Positions 9,455-17,987 of a stretch of DNA of 60,286 nt are shown in pieces. The notes below the pieces were generated by a model. The model saw only the letters and a list, made by a program, of their open reading frames with translations. It was not told the DNA's origin and ran no database searches. A program made the translations under genes and the position numbers. This DNA is from a virus. The stretch spans positions 1-60,286 of the IMG/VR virus record IMGVR_UViG_3300031539_000028. The stretch is one strand, 5' to 3'. Positions within the stretch are counted from its first letter, which is position 1, and every line of letters begins with the position of its first letter.

Positions 9455-9894
9455 CGGCTCTCGGCCGCGTCCTCGAGAGCTGGCGGGGAACCCGCTACAT
9501 GCACGGACAGTGCTGTCGCGGGGCCGCCGTGGACTGCATCCGGTTCGTCGTCGCCGTCCTGGACGAGCTCTACGGGATGAGCCCCGAGCCAGTTCCAGTG
9601 TTGCCACCGGACACGAGCTGGCACAACCCGCGCGGCGCCTTCGAGGTTGCAAGGATAGTCGAGAGACGATATCCTCACGACAAGGTTGAAGGCGACGTCG
9701 TGGAGCCAGGCGACGTGATAGTGTTCAAGATCGCTGAGAGCCCGGGGCACGTCGCAATCGTTGGGCCCAGGCCTGGCACCATCTGGCACTCGAATCCTGG
9801 CGTCGGCGTCGTCGAGGCGGGACTCGGCGAGGTCGGCACGATGCTGCTGCACGCGTGGCGGCTGAAGGGCAAGGATCAATGGCCAGCGTTCTAG
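9451..9894 (+). CDS. Tail-tip NlpC/P60 cell-wall peptidase
   Basis: This protein of about 147 aa is a cysteine peptidase that probably cuts peptidoglycan peptides while the tail penetrates the cell wall. The catalytic cysteine lies in VDCIRF (about residue 29) and the histidine in PGHVAIVG (about residue 100), followed by a W-H segment typical of the fold. The N-terminal helix (LGRVLESWRGTRYMHG) is needed by the family, so ATG 9499 is too late. The best start is CTG 9451, which overlaps the previous stop (CTGA); CTG starts are rare, so this is tentative. The 3' end overlaps the hub gene. Confidence 0.8.
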   Translation: MTALGRVLESWRGTRYMHGQCCRGAAVDCIRFVVAVLDELYGMSPEPVPVLPPDTSWHNPRGAFEVARIVERRYPHDKVEGDVVEPGDVIVFKIAESPGHVAIVGPRPGTIWHSNPGVGVVEAGLGEVGTMLLHAWRLKGKDQWPAF

Positions 9895-12323
9895 CCAGCC
9901 TCGTGGTGTCGGCTGGCATATCAGCCATCTCGAAGGCGCTCGCTGACCCCGAAGCCGCCTCTCCCTTCGACGACAAGCCCACTCCCAGCGTGCGTCACGG
10001 CTCGTTCATGCCGCTCGTGTTCGGGCGTGGCAGGATAGCTCCGCTGTTCGCGTGGGTCGGAGACAGGCAGGTCGTCATCACGAAGGAGAAGGCTCCCGGT
10101 GGGAAGAGCAGCGTGTTCGGGAGCGGCCCGATATCCGTCTCGAGCTACTTTGAGCGCGCGTGGCACGCGCTCTGCGTCGGACCCGGCAGCGCGGTCGAGG
10201 GCATCTTCTCCAACGGCGAGCTCGTCTACGGGACCAGGATCACGCCGACGTCTCACCCGTCAGGCACGACCATCAGCGTCGCCGACTACGGCAGCTTCAA
10301 GCCCTACTGGGGTGAGATCGACCAGCCGGTCGACCCGCTGATATCGGCGAAGGTCGCAGCGTCGCGCTTCCCGCATGTGATGTCACTGGTGTGGGGCGCA
10401 CCGGGCCCACCGGAGTTTGGCGTATGGGGTGGGGCGAAAGGCAAGTACCTGGGACAGTCCGCCAACTGGCCGGCGATGGAGTACACCGTCGAGGTGCGCG
10501 TGAAGGACTCGCCTCTCCTCGACTCGCCGGCGTGGCTCGACGAGACAGGCGTCGACAAGGGCGACGACGGAGTGAACCCGGCTCATGCGCTCTGGCAGCT
10601 CCTGACTCAGCCGTATCCACACGGGGCCGGGATCGGCGTCGAGCACGTAGACGTGGGGGCCTTGGAGCGGCTCGGCGCGCTCTGCGCCGAGGAGCATGTG
10701 CCCATGAATCTCGTCGCTGGCGGAGGCATCGCCATCAGCGGAGTGATCTCTGCGATTCTCACCGACCTGAGCGTGACGCTCCCTCAGATCGGAGAGGTGC
10801 TGAGCGTGAACCCCATCAGGGAGGACGACCCGGCGATCACGCTCCCGAGCGACATCGTGATCGCGCCGCTCCCTGAGGTCACGATCCAGCATGAAGGGAA
10901 GCGTGCGGACAGGGTCATCTTCATCTTCCGGGATCAGACGAACAACTACAACGAGCAGGACATCGCCGTCGACGACGACGGCTCCGCGGATCAGTACGGC
11001 GTCCCCAAGGTCCGCAAGATACCCATCGCCATCGTGACGCATCCTGAGGTCGCGGCCGCGGTCGTCGACAGGCGTCAGCAGGAGGAGCTCGTCAGCGTGG
11101 CGGTCGTCACCATCAAAGCCTCCCGCGCAGCGAGGGTGCTCGTCTCCGGCCAGCCCTTCGTGGTCGCGGGGGTCGGAAAGCTCCGGCTCATGAGCACCCT
11201 TCTGGACGACCTGTCGAACGAGGTCTCTCTCGAGGCGATGTTCGACAGGTTCTCTCCGTCGCCCACGGCCTATGAGCCGCCGGCGCCCGACATCAACATC
11301 CCTGAGTACGACGCCGAGGAGGACTTCGCGTTCACGTTCTTCGAGTTCCCACTCTCGGTGGTGCCGGAGCTGAGGATCGGCGTGTTCCGCATACGGGCGA
11401 ACAGCGCGATATCGAGTGCTCCGGTGTGGCTCTCTGCCACCGGCGCATCGTATCAGCAGAACCACATGCAGAACGCGGCCTTCGCCGGCGGCGAGCTCAC
11501 GTCCGAGTTCGACGTCGGGATCGACACAATCGTCGAGCAGGGGCCCACGATGGACGCCGCGAACGACGACATCGCGTACGTCCTGAACCTGACGGGCGAC
11601 GACGAGAACTGGCGGCTCGGACTTCAGGTGTGCATCCTTGAGGACGAGGTGTCAGGCGAGCACGAGATCCTGTTCCTTCGGAACGTGACCGCGCTCGGCG
11701 GCGCGTCCTACCGGCTGGACGGTCTCATCCGCTCGAGGTACGACACGCTTCGCAGGACGTTCCCTGTCGGGACGAAGGTCTACGTCTTCCGCTGGAACGA
11801 CGTCGAGCGGATCGAAGACCCGCTCGTCGCGCTCGGCATCGACCTGTGGCTCAAGACTCAGCCTGGCACGAGCCGTCGGATCGTCGACGTGTCGACCGTG
11901 ACTCCCGTGGTCAAGACGATTGTCGGCCGCGGAGCTCGCCCGCTCCCGCCAGACAACTTCAGGGCCAACGACGACGGATCGCATCCCGTCGACGAGTACG
12001 GAGCCGGAGGCGACGTGCTCTTCGAGTGGACATACAGGGTCAGGAGCGGCTCCGGGGCCGCGGCCGGCGAGCAGCGCGCCGGCATCGCGATCACTGGGAC
12101 TCCGTCTCACGACGGCGTGTTCAAGGTCGAGATCATCGACCCGTCCGGGCCCACCGTCGTCAGGACGTTCGAGATCGACTCGGACGTGACGCAGCAGAGC
12201 TACACCAACGCTCAGCTCGTGTCGGACTTCGGCGGCGAGCCTGCCACGTTCGACGCTCGGCTGACGAACGTCGACGGGGCCTACGTGTCAGACGACCGCG
12301 AGATCAGCGTAGTCAAGGTCTAG
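9879..12323 (+). CDS. Large central tail hub/fibre protein (gpJ or GTA gp15 position)
   Basis: This 814-aa protein follows the NlpC/P60 gene and should form the tail-tip hub that contacts the receptor. The start resembles tip-attachment proteins: a hydrophobic helix (LASLVVSAGISAISKAL) and then a conserved segment RHGSFMPLVFGRGRIAP. The middle holds the usual glycoprotein-like TIPv-type barrels, and the C-terminal 200 residues look like FN3 repeats (LPPDNFRANDDG onward). ATG 9879 has AAGGGCAAGG upstream and lies inside the end of the peptidase gene. The call rests on order, length and the N-terminal segment. Confidence 0.7.
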   Translation: MASVLASLVVSAGISAISKALADPEAASPFDDKPTPSVRHGSFMPLVFGRGRIAPLFAWVGDRQVVITKEKAPGGKSSVFGSGPISVSSYFERAWHALCVGPGSAVEGIFSNGELVYGTRITPTSHPSGTTISVADYGSFKPYWGEIDQPVDPLISAKVAASRFPHVMSLVWGAPGPPEFGVWGGAKGKYLGQSANWPAMEYTVEVRVKDSPLLDSPAWLDETGVDKGDDGVNPAHALWQLLTQPYPHGAGIGVEHVDVGALERLGALCAEEHVPMNLVAGGGIAISGVISAILTDLSVTLPQIGEVLSVNPIREDDPAITLPSDIVIAPLPEVTIQHEGKRADRVIFIFRDQTNNYNEQDIAVDDDGSADQYGVPKVRKIPIAIVTHPEVAAAVVDRRQQEELVSVAVVTIKASRAARVLVSGQPFVVAGVGKLRLMSTLLDDLSNEVSLEAMFDRFSPSPTAYEPPAPDINIPEYDAEEDFAFTFFEFPLSVVPELRIGVFRIRANSAISSAPVWLSATGASYQQNHMQNAAFAGGELTSEFDVGIDTIVEQGPTMDAANDDIAYVLNLTGDDENWRLGLQVCILEDEVSGEHEILFLRNVTALGGASYRLDGLIRSRYDTLRRTFPVGTKVYVFRWNDVERIEDPLVALGIDLWLKTQPGTSRRIVDVSTVTPVVKTIVGRGARPLPPDNFRANDDGSHPVDEYGAGGDVLFEWTYRVRSGSGAAAGEQRAGIAITGTPSHDGVFKVEIIDPSGPTVVRTFEIDSDVTQQSYTNAQLVSDFGGEPATFDARLTNVDGAYVSDDREISVVKV

Positions 12324-12334
12324 GGGAGGGTGAG

Positions 12335-12937
12335 ATGGCGAAGCGAGCATTCAACCGTCTGAGCGTTGACCCGGGGCAGGCCGGGTGGGACGCCACGGTC
12401 AACACAGACTTCGAGCGCATCGAGGACCTGATCGAGACGTATCCGTTCCCAGTCTTCGAGACGACCGGCGCTCTCCCGGCCGCCGGCGACAACGACAGGT
12501 CGCTCGCGTTCAAGGACGAGGGCGCCGGCAACTGGTCGCTCTACTTCTCGAACGGCACGTCGTGGATCAGGCTGGCGTCGGGGGCCGACGACCTCATCCC
12601 TGCGCTCGCCGACATCACGAAGGGTGCGGAGTCGGCGGACAACATCGACTTCACGATCCAGGTGCAGAATCCTCGAGCCGAGAACATCGCACGCAAGATG
12701 CTCGTCGACGTGTGGATCGGCACCGGCAGCTTCGGAGCTCCGGCCGGCACTCAGACCGTGACGGTCACGACCGGCGTCCAGATCGACGCCCCGCTCGTCA
12801 ATCAGCGCCTCAAGGTGCTGACGGACGCGACCGGCAAGGCCGTCGTCAGGGTGAACGTCACGGGGGCCGGGACTCGGTGGGTCATGGCGGCCATCGCCGC
12901 GAGCTCGAAAAGCCTTGACGGGACGTGGGCCGCCTGA
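12335..12937 (+). CDS. Small tail protein ending the tail module
   Basis: This 200-aa protein is preceded by GGGGAGGG. It combines an N-terminal segment typical of tail-fibre attachment (SLAFKDEGAGNWSLYFSNGT) with a C-terminal beta sandwich. It is the last gene before the terminator at 12967-13004. It may be a fibre or decoration attached to the hub. No specific family was recognised. Confidence 0.5.
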   Translation: MAKRAFNRLSVDPGQAGWDATVNTDFERIEDLIETYPFPVFETTGALPAAGDNDRSLAFKDEGAGNWSLYFSNGTSWIRLASGADDLIPALADITKGAESADNIDFTIQVQNPRAENIARKMLVDVWIGTGSFGAPAGTQTVTVTTGVQIDAPLVNQRLKVLTDATGKAVVRVNVTGAGTRWVMAAIAASSKSLDGTWAA

Positions 12938-12966
12938 TACTCTTCGGCTCTCTTCTCCCGTCTCAG

Positions 12967-13004
12967 CGGCCGGCCGGGGAGCGCGGCTCCGGCCGGCCGT
13001 CTTC
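12967..13004 (+). terminator. Strong terminator hairpin closing the tail module
   Basis: CGGCCGGCC pairs with GGCCGGCCG, and an inner stem GGAGC/GCTCC sits above a 2-nt bulge. The hairpin is followed by a short pyrimidine-rich run (TCTTCATCT). It lies 30 nt after the last tail gene. Confidence 0.8.
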
Positions 13005-13325
13005 ATCTCGGAAGCGATGCTGTATCTTTCTCAAGCGAAAATCGATCCCGGATTTTTCGCAAAGCCGCTACGGTTTCGCTAATGAACGAGTTTGCGCGGG
13101 AGGGTGGTGCTCATTTTTTTTCAGGATTTCTGGCTGGCACGGAGCTTGAGTGCGCTCAAACGCTGTGCCGACGTAGCTGGCACGAGACGTGCTGCAGGAT
13201 GCCGAGCGTCACGACCCGCCAGACAGGTATAGCGATCCCTTCAAGGAATAGATTATCCTCCGCTGGCATTCACCGTGAACGCTGGAACGCCACGGATCGC
13301 AGCATCCGGCCCGAATACGTCATCG

Positions 13326-13364
13326 CAGAAAACTGCCCTCAGGATCGCCTCAGAGCGATGTGCG
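13326..13364 (-). repeat. 39-nt inverted-repeat element, copy A
   Basis: On the minus strand it reads as a near copy of 59547-59585 (31 of 39 positions identical without gaps). The core is a small hairpin of CATCGCTC-type arms around CTGA. The two copies face each other across the structural module. Confidence 0.75.
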
Positions 13365-13607
13365 GCGAATAGCAGGGTGACAGCGCCTGGCCTGCCGGAT
13401 TCACGCCTCCGGGGGGCTCCGTGCGCGTTACCATGCGGTAGCAAAACGGCCTTGTACCCCATGACCGCATAATGCTCTCGTAGCGTAAACCGCGGCGGGA
13501 TACGCTTTTATTCCTGGTCGGAGTTATCCGATCACGGTACATCGCTCAGGATGGGCGATCCTGCCACGCGGATGCCCGAGAAAAAACCTGAAAAGAAAAT
13601 CGCTTTT

Positions 13608-13650
13608 TCTAGCGTTTCCGCTAGACATCGCGTGCGCCATAGTCTATATA
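13608..13650 (+). promoter_or_regulatory. Promoter with overlapping operator-like palindrome
   Basis: TAGACA (13622-13627) and TATATA (13645-13650) are separated by 17 nt, giving a sigma70-like promoter 28 nt before the first accessory gene. The palindrome TCTAGCG-TTTC-CGCTAGA (13608-13625) covers the -35 box, and the A/T hairpin 13590-13609 lies directly upstream. It shares the core CGCTRGACA with the promoters at 17941 and 29351. Confidence 0.65.
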
Positions 13651-13677
13651 CAGGTAGACGGAGAGAGGGGCGCGGGG

Positions 13678-13974
13678 ATGACTCTGGATCAGATAGCGGC
13701 GGACGAGAGGCGCGGAGTGGTGGCGGCGCTCGCTGCCTTCGACCGCACGTTCGCGGACGCCGGGCCTGGCGCCGACGAGTGGGCGACGACTCGCAGCGCG
13801 GTCGTCGCCGCACGCGCCGCTCAGCGCGTTCACGGGTGGAAGAGCGAGGCGGACGTCAGCTCGGAGCGCGCGCGCCTCAACGCCGTTTACGGGCGACAGT
13901 CGGTCGCGGAGATCGCCGAGAGCCTGATGAGCGAGAGCCGGGCCGCCTCAGGGGCGGCCCACGGAGGACGCTGA
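13678..13974 (+). CDS. Small accessory protein, first gene of the early region
   Basis: This 98-aa, alanine- and arginine-rich helical protein follows the promoter at 13622-13650 and an SD of GAGAGGGGCG. No family was recognised. As the first gene after a promoter it is likely expressed early. Its 3' end contains the hairpin that precedes the next start. Confidence 0.55.
   Translation: MTLDQIAADERRGVVAALAAFDRTFADAGPGADEWATTRSAVVAARAAQRVHGWKSEADVSSERARLNAVYGRQSVAEIAESLMSESRAASGAAHGGR
13940..13966 (+). promoter_or_regulatory. Hairpin plus SD leader (GGAGGACGC type)
   Basis: GGGCCGCC pairs with GGCGGCCC around a 5-nt loop, followed at once by ACGGAGGACGC. The stretch CACGGAGGACGC-N-GAAGATG recurs almost unchanged before the gene at 18025. 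The downstream ATG at 13977 opens a frame that runs in phase into the gene at 14085. Confidence 0.55.
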
Positions 13975-14048
13975 AGATGCTGAGGGTCATCGGACTGCTG
14001 TTCGACTGGATTCACGGCGATGCAGCGCGCGCGGAGGGGCTGAAAGCG

Positions 14049-14077
14049 GGGCCGGCGCAGGGCCGGCCCGAGGAGGA
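14049..14077 (+). promoter_or_regulatory. GGGCCGGC hairpin plus GAGGAGGA leader, copy 1
   Basis: An 8-bp stem (GGGCCGGC with GCCGGCCC) and 5-nt loop run directly into GAGGAGGAC before ATG 14085. The same module occurs at 15102-15130. Confidence 0.65.
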
Positions 14078-14084
14078 CGAGGCA

Positions 14085-14468
14085 ATGCCGAGGTACGAAC
14101 AGCGGACGTTCACGGTTCGGGACGGGATTTTCGGGGAGCTGCGCGAGCTCAAGGTGAGGGACAGGATAGACTCCCGAGTCGCGCGCGTCGTCGATCTACC
14201 CGATTGGGATCTCGTCGTCATCTTCAATCACGGGTCGAGGACGCCGACGAACGTCTCCTGCAGCATTCAACACGAGATCAGGCGCGCGGTGTGGGCGCGT
14301 CAGGACGGGTACGGTCAGGCAGGGTACACCCCGGCGCAGGGGTGGGACTGGTCGGGAATCCGCGACTCGTCGCAGGAGGCGCGCGCCGAGATGGGGCGGG
14401 CGATCCGCGCGACGCTCACGGTCAATAACATCGCTGTGCTGGAGTGGGACGAGCGGTCGCAGGCGTGA
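14085..14468 (+). CDS. Accessory protein of unknown function
   Basis: This 127-aa protein has a mixed alpha/beta pattern (VARVVDLPDWDLVVIF, then a helical C-terminus). ATG 14085 follows a hairpin leader and GAGGAGGAC. An upstream in-frame ATG at 13977 has its own SD and would add 36 residues; the low-complexity extension and the leader hairpin argue for 14085. No family was recognised. Confidence 0.55.
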   Translation: MPRYEQRTFTVRDGIFGELRELKVRDRIDSRVARVVDLPDWDLVVIFNHGSRTPTNVSCSIQHEIRRAVWARQDGYGQAGYTPAQGWDWSGIRDSSQEARAEMGRAIRATLTVNNIAVLEWDERSQA

Positions 14469-14512
14469 GAGAGCGGGGCCGCGGTGGGCGCGGCCGCAGG
14501 CGTGAGTGCGGA

Positions 14513-14534
14513 GCCCTTCGGGGCGGAAAGGTGG
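14513..14534 (+). promoter_or_regulatory. Tetraloop hairpin-SD leader, copy 1 (UUCG)
   Basis: GCCC-TTCG-GGGC forms a compact hairpin with a UUCG tetraloop and is followed immediately by GGAAAGGTGG, the SD for ATG 14543. Four related copies precede small genes at 21296, 21693, 21847 and 22781. Confidence 0.75.
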
Positions 14535-14542
14535 GTGCCGCA

Positions 14543-14749
14543 ATGGTGGAAGTGCGCTTCGAGGTCGGCAATTCGTACTTCGAGGGCGACGAAGAGGGGA
14601 CTGTGCGCATGGATGTCATCGCGCAAACGCTGCGCACCGTTGCTGCCGCTATCGGCGGCAGGGGCAACCTCCGCCCCAACGCCACGGTCTCGGGCGACAT
14701 TCGTGACGGCAACGGGAACGAGATCGGCACGTGGGTAGTCAGGCTCTGA
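14543..14749 (+). CDS. Small accessory protein of unknown function
   Basis: This 68-aa protein is mostly beta strand with one helix (VEVRFEVGNSYF, VIAQTLRTVAAAI). It is translated from the tetraloop leader just upstream. No homologous family was recognised. Confidence 0.6.
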   Translation: MVEVRFEVGNSYFEGDEEGTVRMDVIAQTLRTVAAAIGGRGNLRPNATVSGDIRDGNGNEIGTWVVRL

Positions 14750-14823
14750 CCGCTTCCTGCGCCGCTCCCTGCAATGCGGGGGGCGGTCAGGACGCCGTTG
14801 GGGTGCCTGAAGGGAGGACGGAC

Positions 14824-15048
14824 ATGGAAAGCATCGAGAGGCCCGGCGTGGACATCTGGAAGACCGATGGTCGCAGCAAGACCGGGCGCGAAGCGATTCT
14901 CGAATTCGTCAAGACCTATTGGGCAGACACCCGAAGCGTCAAGACGGTGCATGGCGACGGGACTTTTACACTACGCGGAGGAATCGCCACGTATCTTCTG
15001 GTGAACACGGACCCGCGCTGGTGGATCGTTCGCCGACTGGACGCCTAA
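14824..15048 (+). CDS. Small accessory protein of unknown function
   Basis: This 74-aa protein starts at ATG 14824 after GGGAGGACGG. The sequence suggests a small alpha/beta domain (REAILEFVKTYWADTRS, then RWWIVRRL). No family was recognised. Confidence 0.6.
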   Translation: MESIERPGVDIWKTDGRSKTGREAILEFVKTYWADTRSVKTVHGDGTFTLRGGIATYLLVNTDPRWWIVRRLDA

Positions 15049-15101
15049 CCGACGCGCCTCAAGGAGTGGCTCTCGGGAGAGGCATTCAAGGACTAGAAGC
15101 G

Positions 15102-15130
15102 GGGCCGGCGCGGGGCCGGCCCGAGGAGGA
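15102..15130 (+). promoter_or_regulatory. GGGCCGGC hairpin plus GAGGAGGA leader, copy 2
   Basis: It has the same 8-bp stem as the copy at 14049, with the loop GCGGG in place of GCAGG, and runs into GAGGAGGA before ATG 15138. About 1 kb separates the copies, so the leader has been duplicated or selected. Confidence 0.65.
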
Positions 15131-15137
15131 TCGCGGG

Positions 15138-15422
15138 ATGAACATCGTACACGTCATGCGGGGTCTCGAGCGGTCGCGCAGGCTCGCCGAGTCGATGGTC
15201 GAGCTCATTCGGCACGCCGAGGTCGAGATCGGATGCGACGAGGAGCACGCCGACTGGCCCGAGGCCGACGCCTCGATCTCGCTCGCGCGCGGCGAGCTCC
15301 TCAAGCTCGCGGCCGTCACCGTCGGACAGCCTGATCCGACCAGCCTCACGCTCCACGACGTCCACCACGAGGTCATGCGGCGCGCCGTCGACGCGGCCGA
15401 CCCGGACGGCGAGCGGGGATGA
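15138..15422 (+). CDS. Small accessory helical protein
   Basis: This 94-aa helical protein follows a strong SD. Its stop overlaps the start of the 34-codon frame behind it (ATGA). No family was recognised. Confidence 0.6.
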   Translation: MNIVHVMRGLERSRRLAESMVELIRHAEVEIGCDEEHADWPEADASISLARGELLKLAAVTVGQPDPTSLTLHDVHHEVMRRAVDAADPDGERG

Positions 15423-15523
15423 GGGTGTCCAAGCGCGCGTCCGAGGAGGCCCGCACGGCCTTCAGGGAGTATGCTCAGGCGAGGAACGAACTCGAGGCCG
15501 CACGAAGGGAGAGGGGACGATGA
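15419..15523 (+). CDS. 34-aa basic helical micro-protein
   Basis: ATG 15419 overlaps the upstream stop and the TGA at 15521 overlaps the next ATG, so this short frame is coupled on both sides. It encodes a charged helix (SEEARTAFREYAQARNELEAA). The tight coupling makes it more likely a real gene than chance. No function can be given. Confidence 0.5.
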   Translation: MRVSKRASEEARTAFREYAQARNELEAARRERGR

Positions 15524-15866
15524 GAGAGAAGCTGGTCGAGATCACGCCGGAAGTCGAGGCCGTCCTGATCGCCGCGAGGTGCGAAGGCGAACGCCTCACG
15601 CTTCAGGGCCAGCTCGACCGCGCGCTGTACGTCCAGGTCGACAAGGTCTTGCGGGCGTCTCGTGGCACGCGTTCACCGGATTCTCGTGGGGCTATTGCGG
15701 CGAGGGGCCACGCGGCCTGCGCATGTTCCTGTCGTCGGTGGGAGTCAAGATCACGTTCCAGCGGATCGCCACTATGTGGCGGAGCAAGCCCGGCACGGTC
15801 GCCGAGATCAACCGGCGCGGCAAAGGCTGGCACATGGCTGTCGAGGGGGAGGGGAGCGCGGCATGA
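15520..15866 (+). pseudogene. Frameshifted or fused-out-of-frame gene
   Basis: ATG 15520 opens a frame whose first 46 residues look authentic (VEITPEVEAVLIAARCEGE, then GQLDRALYVQVDKVL), as in small proteins found beside phage methylases. After about 15655 that frame becomes arginine- and serine-rich, and the -1 frame instead reads well (WHAFTGFSWGYCGEGP, FLSSVGVKITFQ) to a stop at 15866. A one-base change, a programmed shift, or a deletion joining two genes would explain this. If intact pieces are expressed, the second could start at ATG 15723. No homopolymer marks an obvious sequencing error. Confidence 0.5.
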
Positions 15867-17902
15867 GCAGTCTGAATAAGCGTCAGCGTGAGGCGCTCAG
15901 TTGGGTGGGACGAATACGCGCTGCGCGTCGCCTGCGGAGCGACGGAGGATGGGGTGACGACATGAAGAACGAGGTGATCCCCGTCGAGGCTGCCGATACC
16001 GTCCGGGTGCCCAACTTCGAGCACCTGGCGCTCGGGGCGTGGGTGTGGGTGACCGACGAGGACGACGAAGATGGCGGAGAAGCCGAACGCTGGTTCGGCT
16101 GCATCACGCACGTCGGATCGAACTACATCAGGGTGGAGTCGCCGGGAGGGTCTCGCGTTAGGATTCACTCCGACGACATCGCTGACTCCGTGAAGCTCGA
16201 GAAAGATCCTGACTCGATCATCGTCGGTGAATGCCAGAAGGCTCAGCTCATCGTCCGCACGCTGTTGCGGAAGGTCAGGAGCATCCTATCCAACCTCGGA
16301 ATCGAGGACAAGCGGATGCTTCAGCAGCAGGCTCCCGAGGAGACGACTGCGCTGGCCGTAGTGTCATCAGCGAAAGACCCGCGAGACCATGAGCGCGCTC
16401 TCGTCAAGGCGCAGGACAAGACGCTCCCCGAGCTGTTCAAGCAGGTGAAAGAGGCCAACAGGACGCTTGCTATGTGGGCCGGAGCGCGTGTGCTTGAGAT
16501 GACTGCGGCCGTCGAAGCGATCGAGGAGAAGGTCGGAGAGATCGCTGGACGCATCAGGACGGTGCGACTGTACGCCGGACTTGCGGAGGACATCAAGCTC
16601 GTCCTGAAGGGCGAGCCGGCCGCGGCCGACGAGAGGCTCCGCATCATGCAGCGAAGATGCTACATGGACGAGGAGAGCCTGCTCGACTACACGCACGGCG
16701 GGATGGAGTTCAAGAACATCGACGGCTTCGACAGGTGGCTGTCCAAGAAGCACAACCTCAACCGAATCCTCCCGTTCCCCAGGTGCATGGTCGCGTTCCG
16801 AGTTCGCAGGCACGTAAAGGAGCGCGATTGGGACGGCAGCTTCGCCGGAGTCTTCTGGATCATGCACCAGGAACAGGCGGACAAATTCACCTACATGTAC
16901 ATCAGGAACGGCGACAGGCTCCACCGGCTCACGACCGATCTAGAGTTCGGTCCTCGACTCTTTCCCAGCAAGACGGAGCTCGTGATCGGCGAGAAGATGT
17001 GGGGCTCAGGCTTCACCGGGATCGATGAGCTGATCACGGACCGCGAGTATCAGGAGATCGTGAGGGAGCGCAGGGAGGCGCAGAGAAAGGCGAAGGCGTG
17101 GGATCGAGCTCACCCGAAGAAAGATCACTGGCGCAATCCTCACAATGGACACCGCCGCGACGACGACCATCACCCGTACGACCCAAGCAGCGTCTACTTC
17201 GACGACATGGACAAGATCATGAAGGACCGGATCGTTGACTACAACCTCATAGCATACATCGTCCAGGGCCTGTTCGACAGGTCTGAGGTCCTGCACCCGC
17301 ATCCTCAGGCTCGACTCTGGACTCAGGATGGATTCGACGCGGCCGTCGAGCTGGTCCACGACGACGACAACGTGCTGGCTCCTTCGGCCGCGCCTCCGTC
17401 TTGGGAGGAGTACCGAGCCGCCTGCAACGTATCGCTGTGGATCGGCTCGGTCACCATCGGTCAGGAGCGAGCATGGCTTCAGCGCGAGGCCCGGAAGTAC
17501 AACGCTCTGGCTAGCAGGGATCGGAGGCACACCTCGGAGCGCGAGCTGGAAGAGTACAGTCCATACGGTGACCCGGGCCCAGGTCGAATCGGGACTGTCT
17601 CCGAATGGATGCCGAAGGCGAGGAATGCCGTCTTCCGCTGGCGTCGGGAGCGTAGCTGGCACTCGAAGCAGCGCGTGTGGGACGCGAGCGACTACATCGA
17701 TGAGAGCATCCGAGTGGGGGCGGATCAGCTCTTCAACGTAAGCGCGTACAGGCCGGGTGACTACCTTCAGTTCTTCCAGGACCCGCGCACGAGGTCTCAG
17801 TATCTTCGGTGGGCGAACTACCTGCTGTCGGCAGAGGAATACCACTCAGGCAACCCGAAGTTTCAGCCAGAGGCGACGCTGGGTTCCGGTGAGGGCAAAT
17901 GA
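15863..17902 (+). CDS. Large accessory protein of unknown function (679 aa)
   Basis: This is the largest protein of the accessory region. After a short basic start, residues 50-110 look like a small beta barrel (GAWVWVTDEDDEDGG, CITHVGSNYIRVESPGG). Residues 130-270 are helical or coiled-coil, and the C-terminal half is mixed and rich in aromatic, histidine and charged residues (HPKKDHWRNPHNGHRRDDDHH). No catalytic motif was recognised. ATG 15863 overlaps the upstream stop; ATG 15962, with GGAGGATGGGGTG upstream, is a good alternative and would remove 33 residues. The downstream promoter at 17941 separates it from DUF932. Confidence 0.6.
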   Translation: MSSLNKRQREALSWVGRIRAARRLRSDGGWGDDMKNEVIPVEAADTVRVPNFEHLALGAWVWVTDEDDEDGGEAERWFGCITHVGSNYIRVESPGGSRVRIHSDDIADSVKLEKDPDSIIVGECQKAQLIVRTLLRKVRSILSNLGIEDKRMLQQQAPEETTALAVVSSAKDPRDHERALVKAQDKTLPELFKQVKEANRTLAMWAGARVLEMTAAVEAIEEKVGEIAGRIRTVRLYAGLAEDIKLVLKGEPAAADERLRIMQRRCYMDEESLLDYTHGGMEFKNIDGFDRWLSKKHNLNRILPFPRCMVAFRVRRHVKERDWDGSFAGVFWIMHQEQADKFTYMYIRNGDRLHRLTTDLEFGPRLFPSKTELVIGEKMWGSGFTGIDELITDREYQEIVRERREAQRKAKAWDRAHPKKDHWRNPHNGHRRDDDHHPYDPSSVYFDDMDKIMKDRIVDYNLIAYIVQGLFDRSEVLHPHPQARLWTQDGFDAAVELVHDDDNVLAPSAAPPSWEEYRAACNVSLWIGSVTIGQERAWLQREARKYNALASRDRRHTSERELEEYSPYGDPGPGRIGTVSEWMPKARNAVFRWRRERSWHSKQRVWDASDYIDESIRVGADQLFNVSAYRPGDYLQFFQDPRTRSQYLRWANYLLSAEEYHSGNPKFQPEATLGSGEGK

Positions 17903-17910
17903 GCGACGCA

Positions 17911-17968
17911 GAAAAAAGCAGAATACTCCCGCTTTTTCGCTGGACATCGCATTCGCGGGAGTTAGTAT
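17911..17968 (+). promoter_or_regulatory. A/T hairpin followed by promoter
   Basis: GAAAAAAGC (17911-17919) pairs with GCTTTTTC (17931-17938), a terminator-like hairpin usable in both directions. TGGACA (17941-17946) and TAGTAT (17963-17968), 16 nt apart, follow directly. It serves the DUF932 gene at 18025. Confidence 0.65.
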
Positions 17969-17987
17969 CTAAGGAAAGACGGGCGCC

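Larger units (their letters stand above)
12938..13677 (+). other. 740-nt intergenic region between tail and accessory modules
   Basis: No gene is supported here. In order it holds the tail terminator, an A/T-rich hairpin (GCGAAAATC at 13035 with GATTTTTCGC at 13051), a T8 tract near 13114, a 39-nt inverted-repeat element (13326-13364) whose other copy is at 59547, a second A/T hairpin (13590-13609), an operator-like inverted repeat and a promoter at 13622-13650. The base composition is closer to neutral than in the surrounding genes. A 96-codon frame at 13082-13372 has no SD and an unlikely composition. Confidence 0.7.

Noticed and set aside
13082-13372. 96-codon plus-strand frame in the tail/accessory intergenic region
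   Set aside because: No Shine-Dalgarno sequence, a cysteine-rich unlikely composition, and it covers the inverted-repeat element and A/T hairpins, so it looks like chance.
12938-13677. Possible tRNA gene in the large intergenic gap
   Set aside because: No T-arm GGTTCRANNCC-type signature with a matching acceptor stem was found by eye here or in other gaps.
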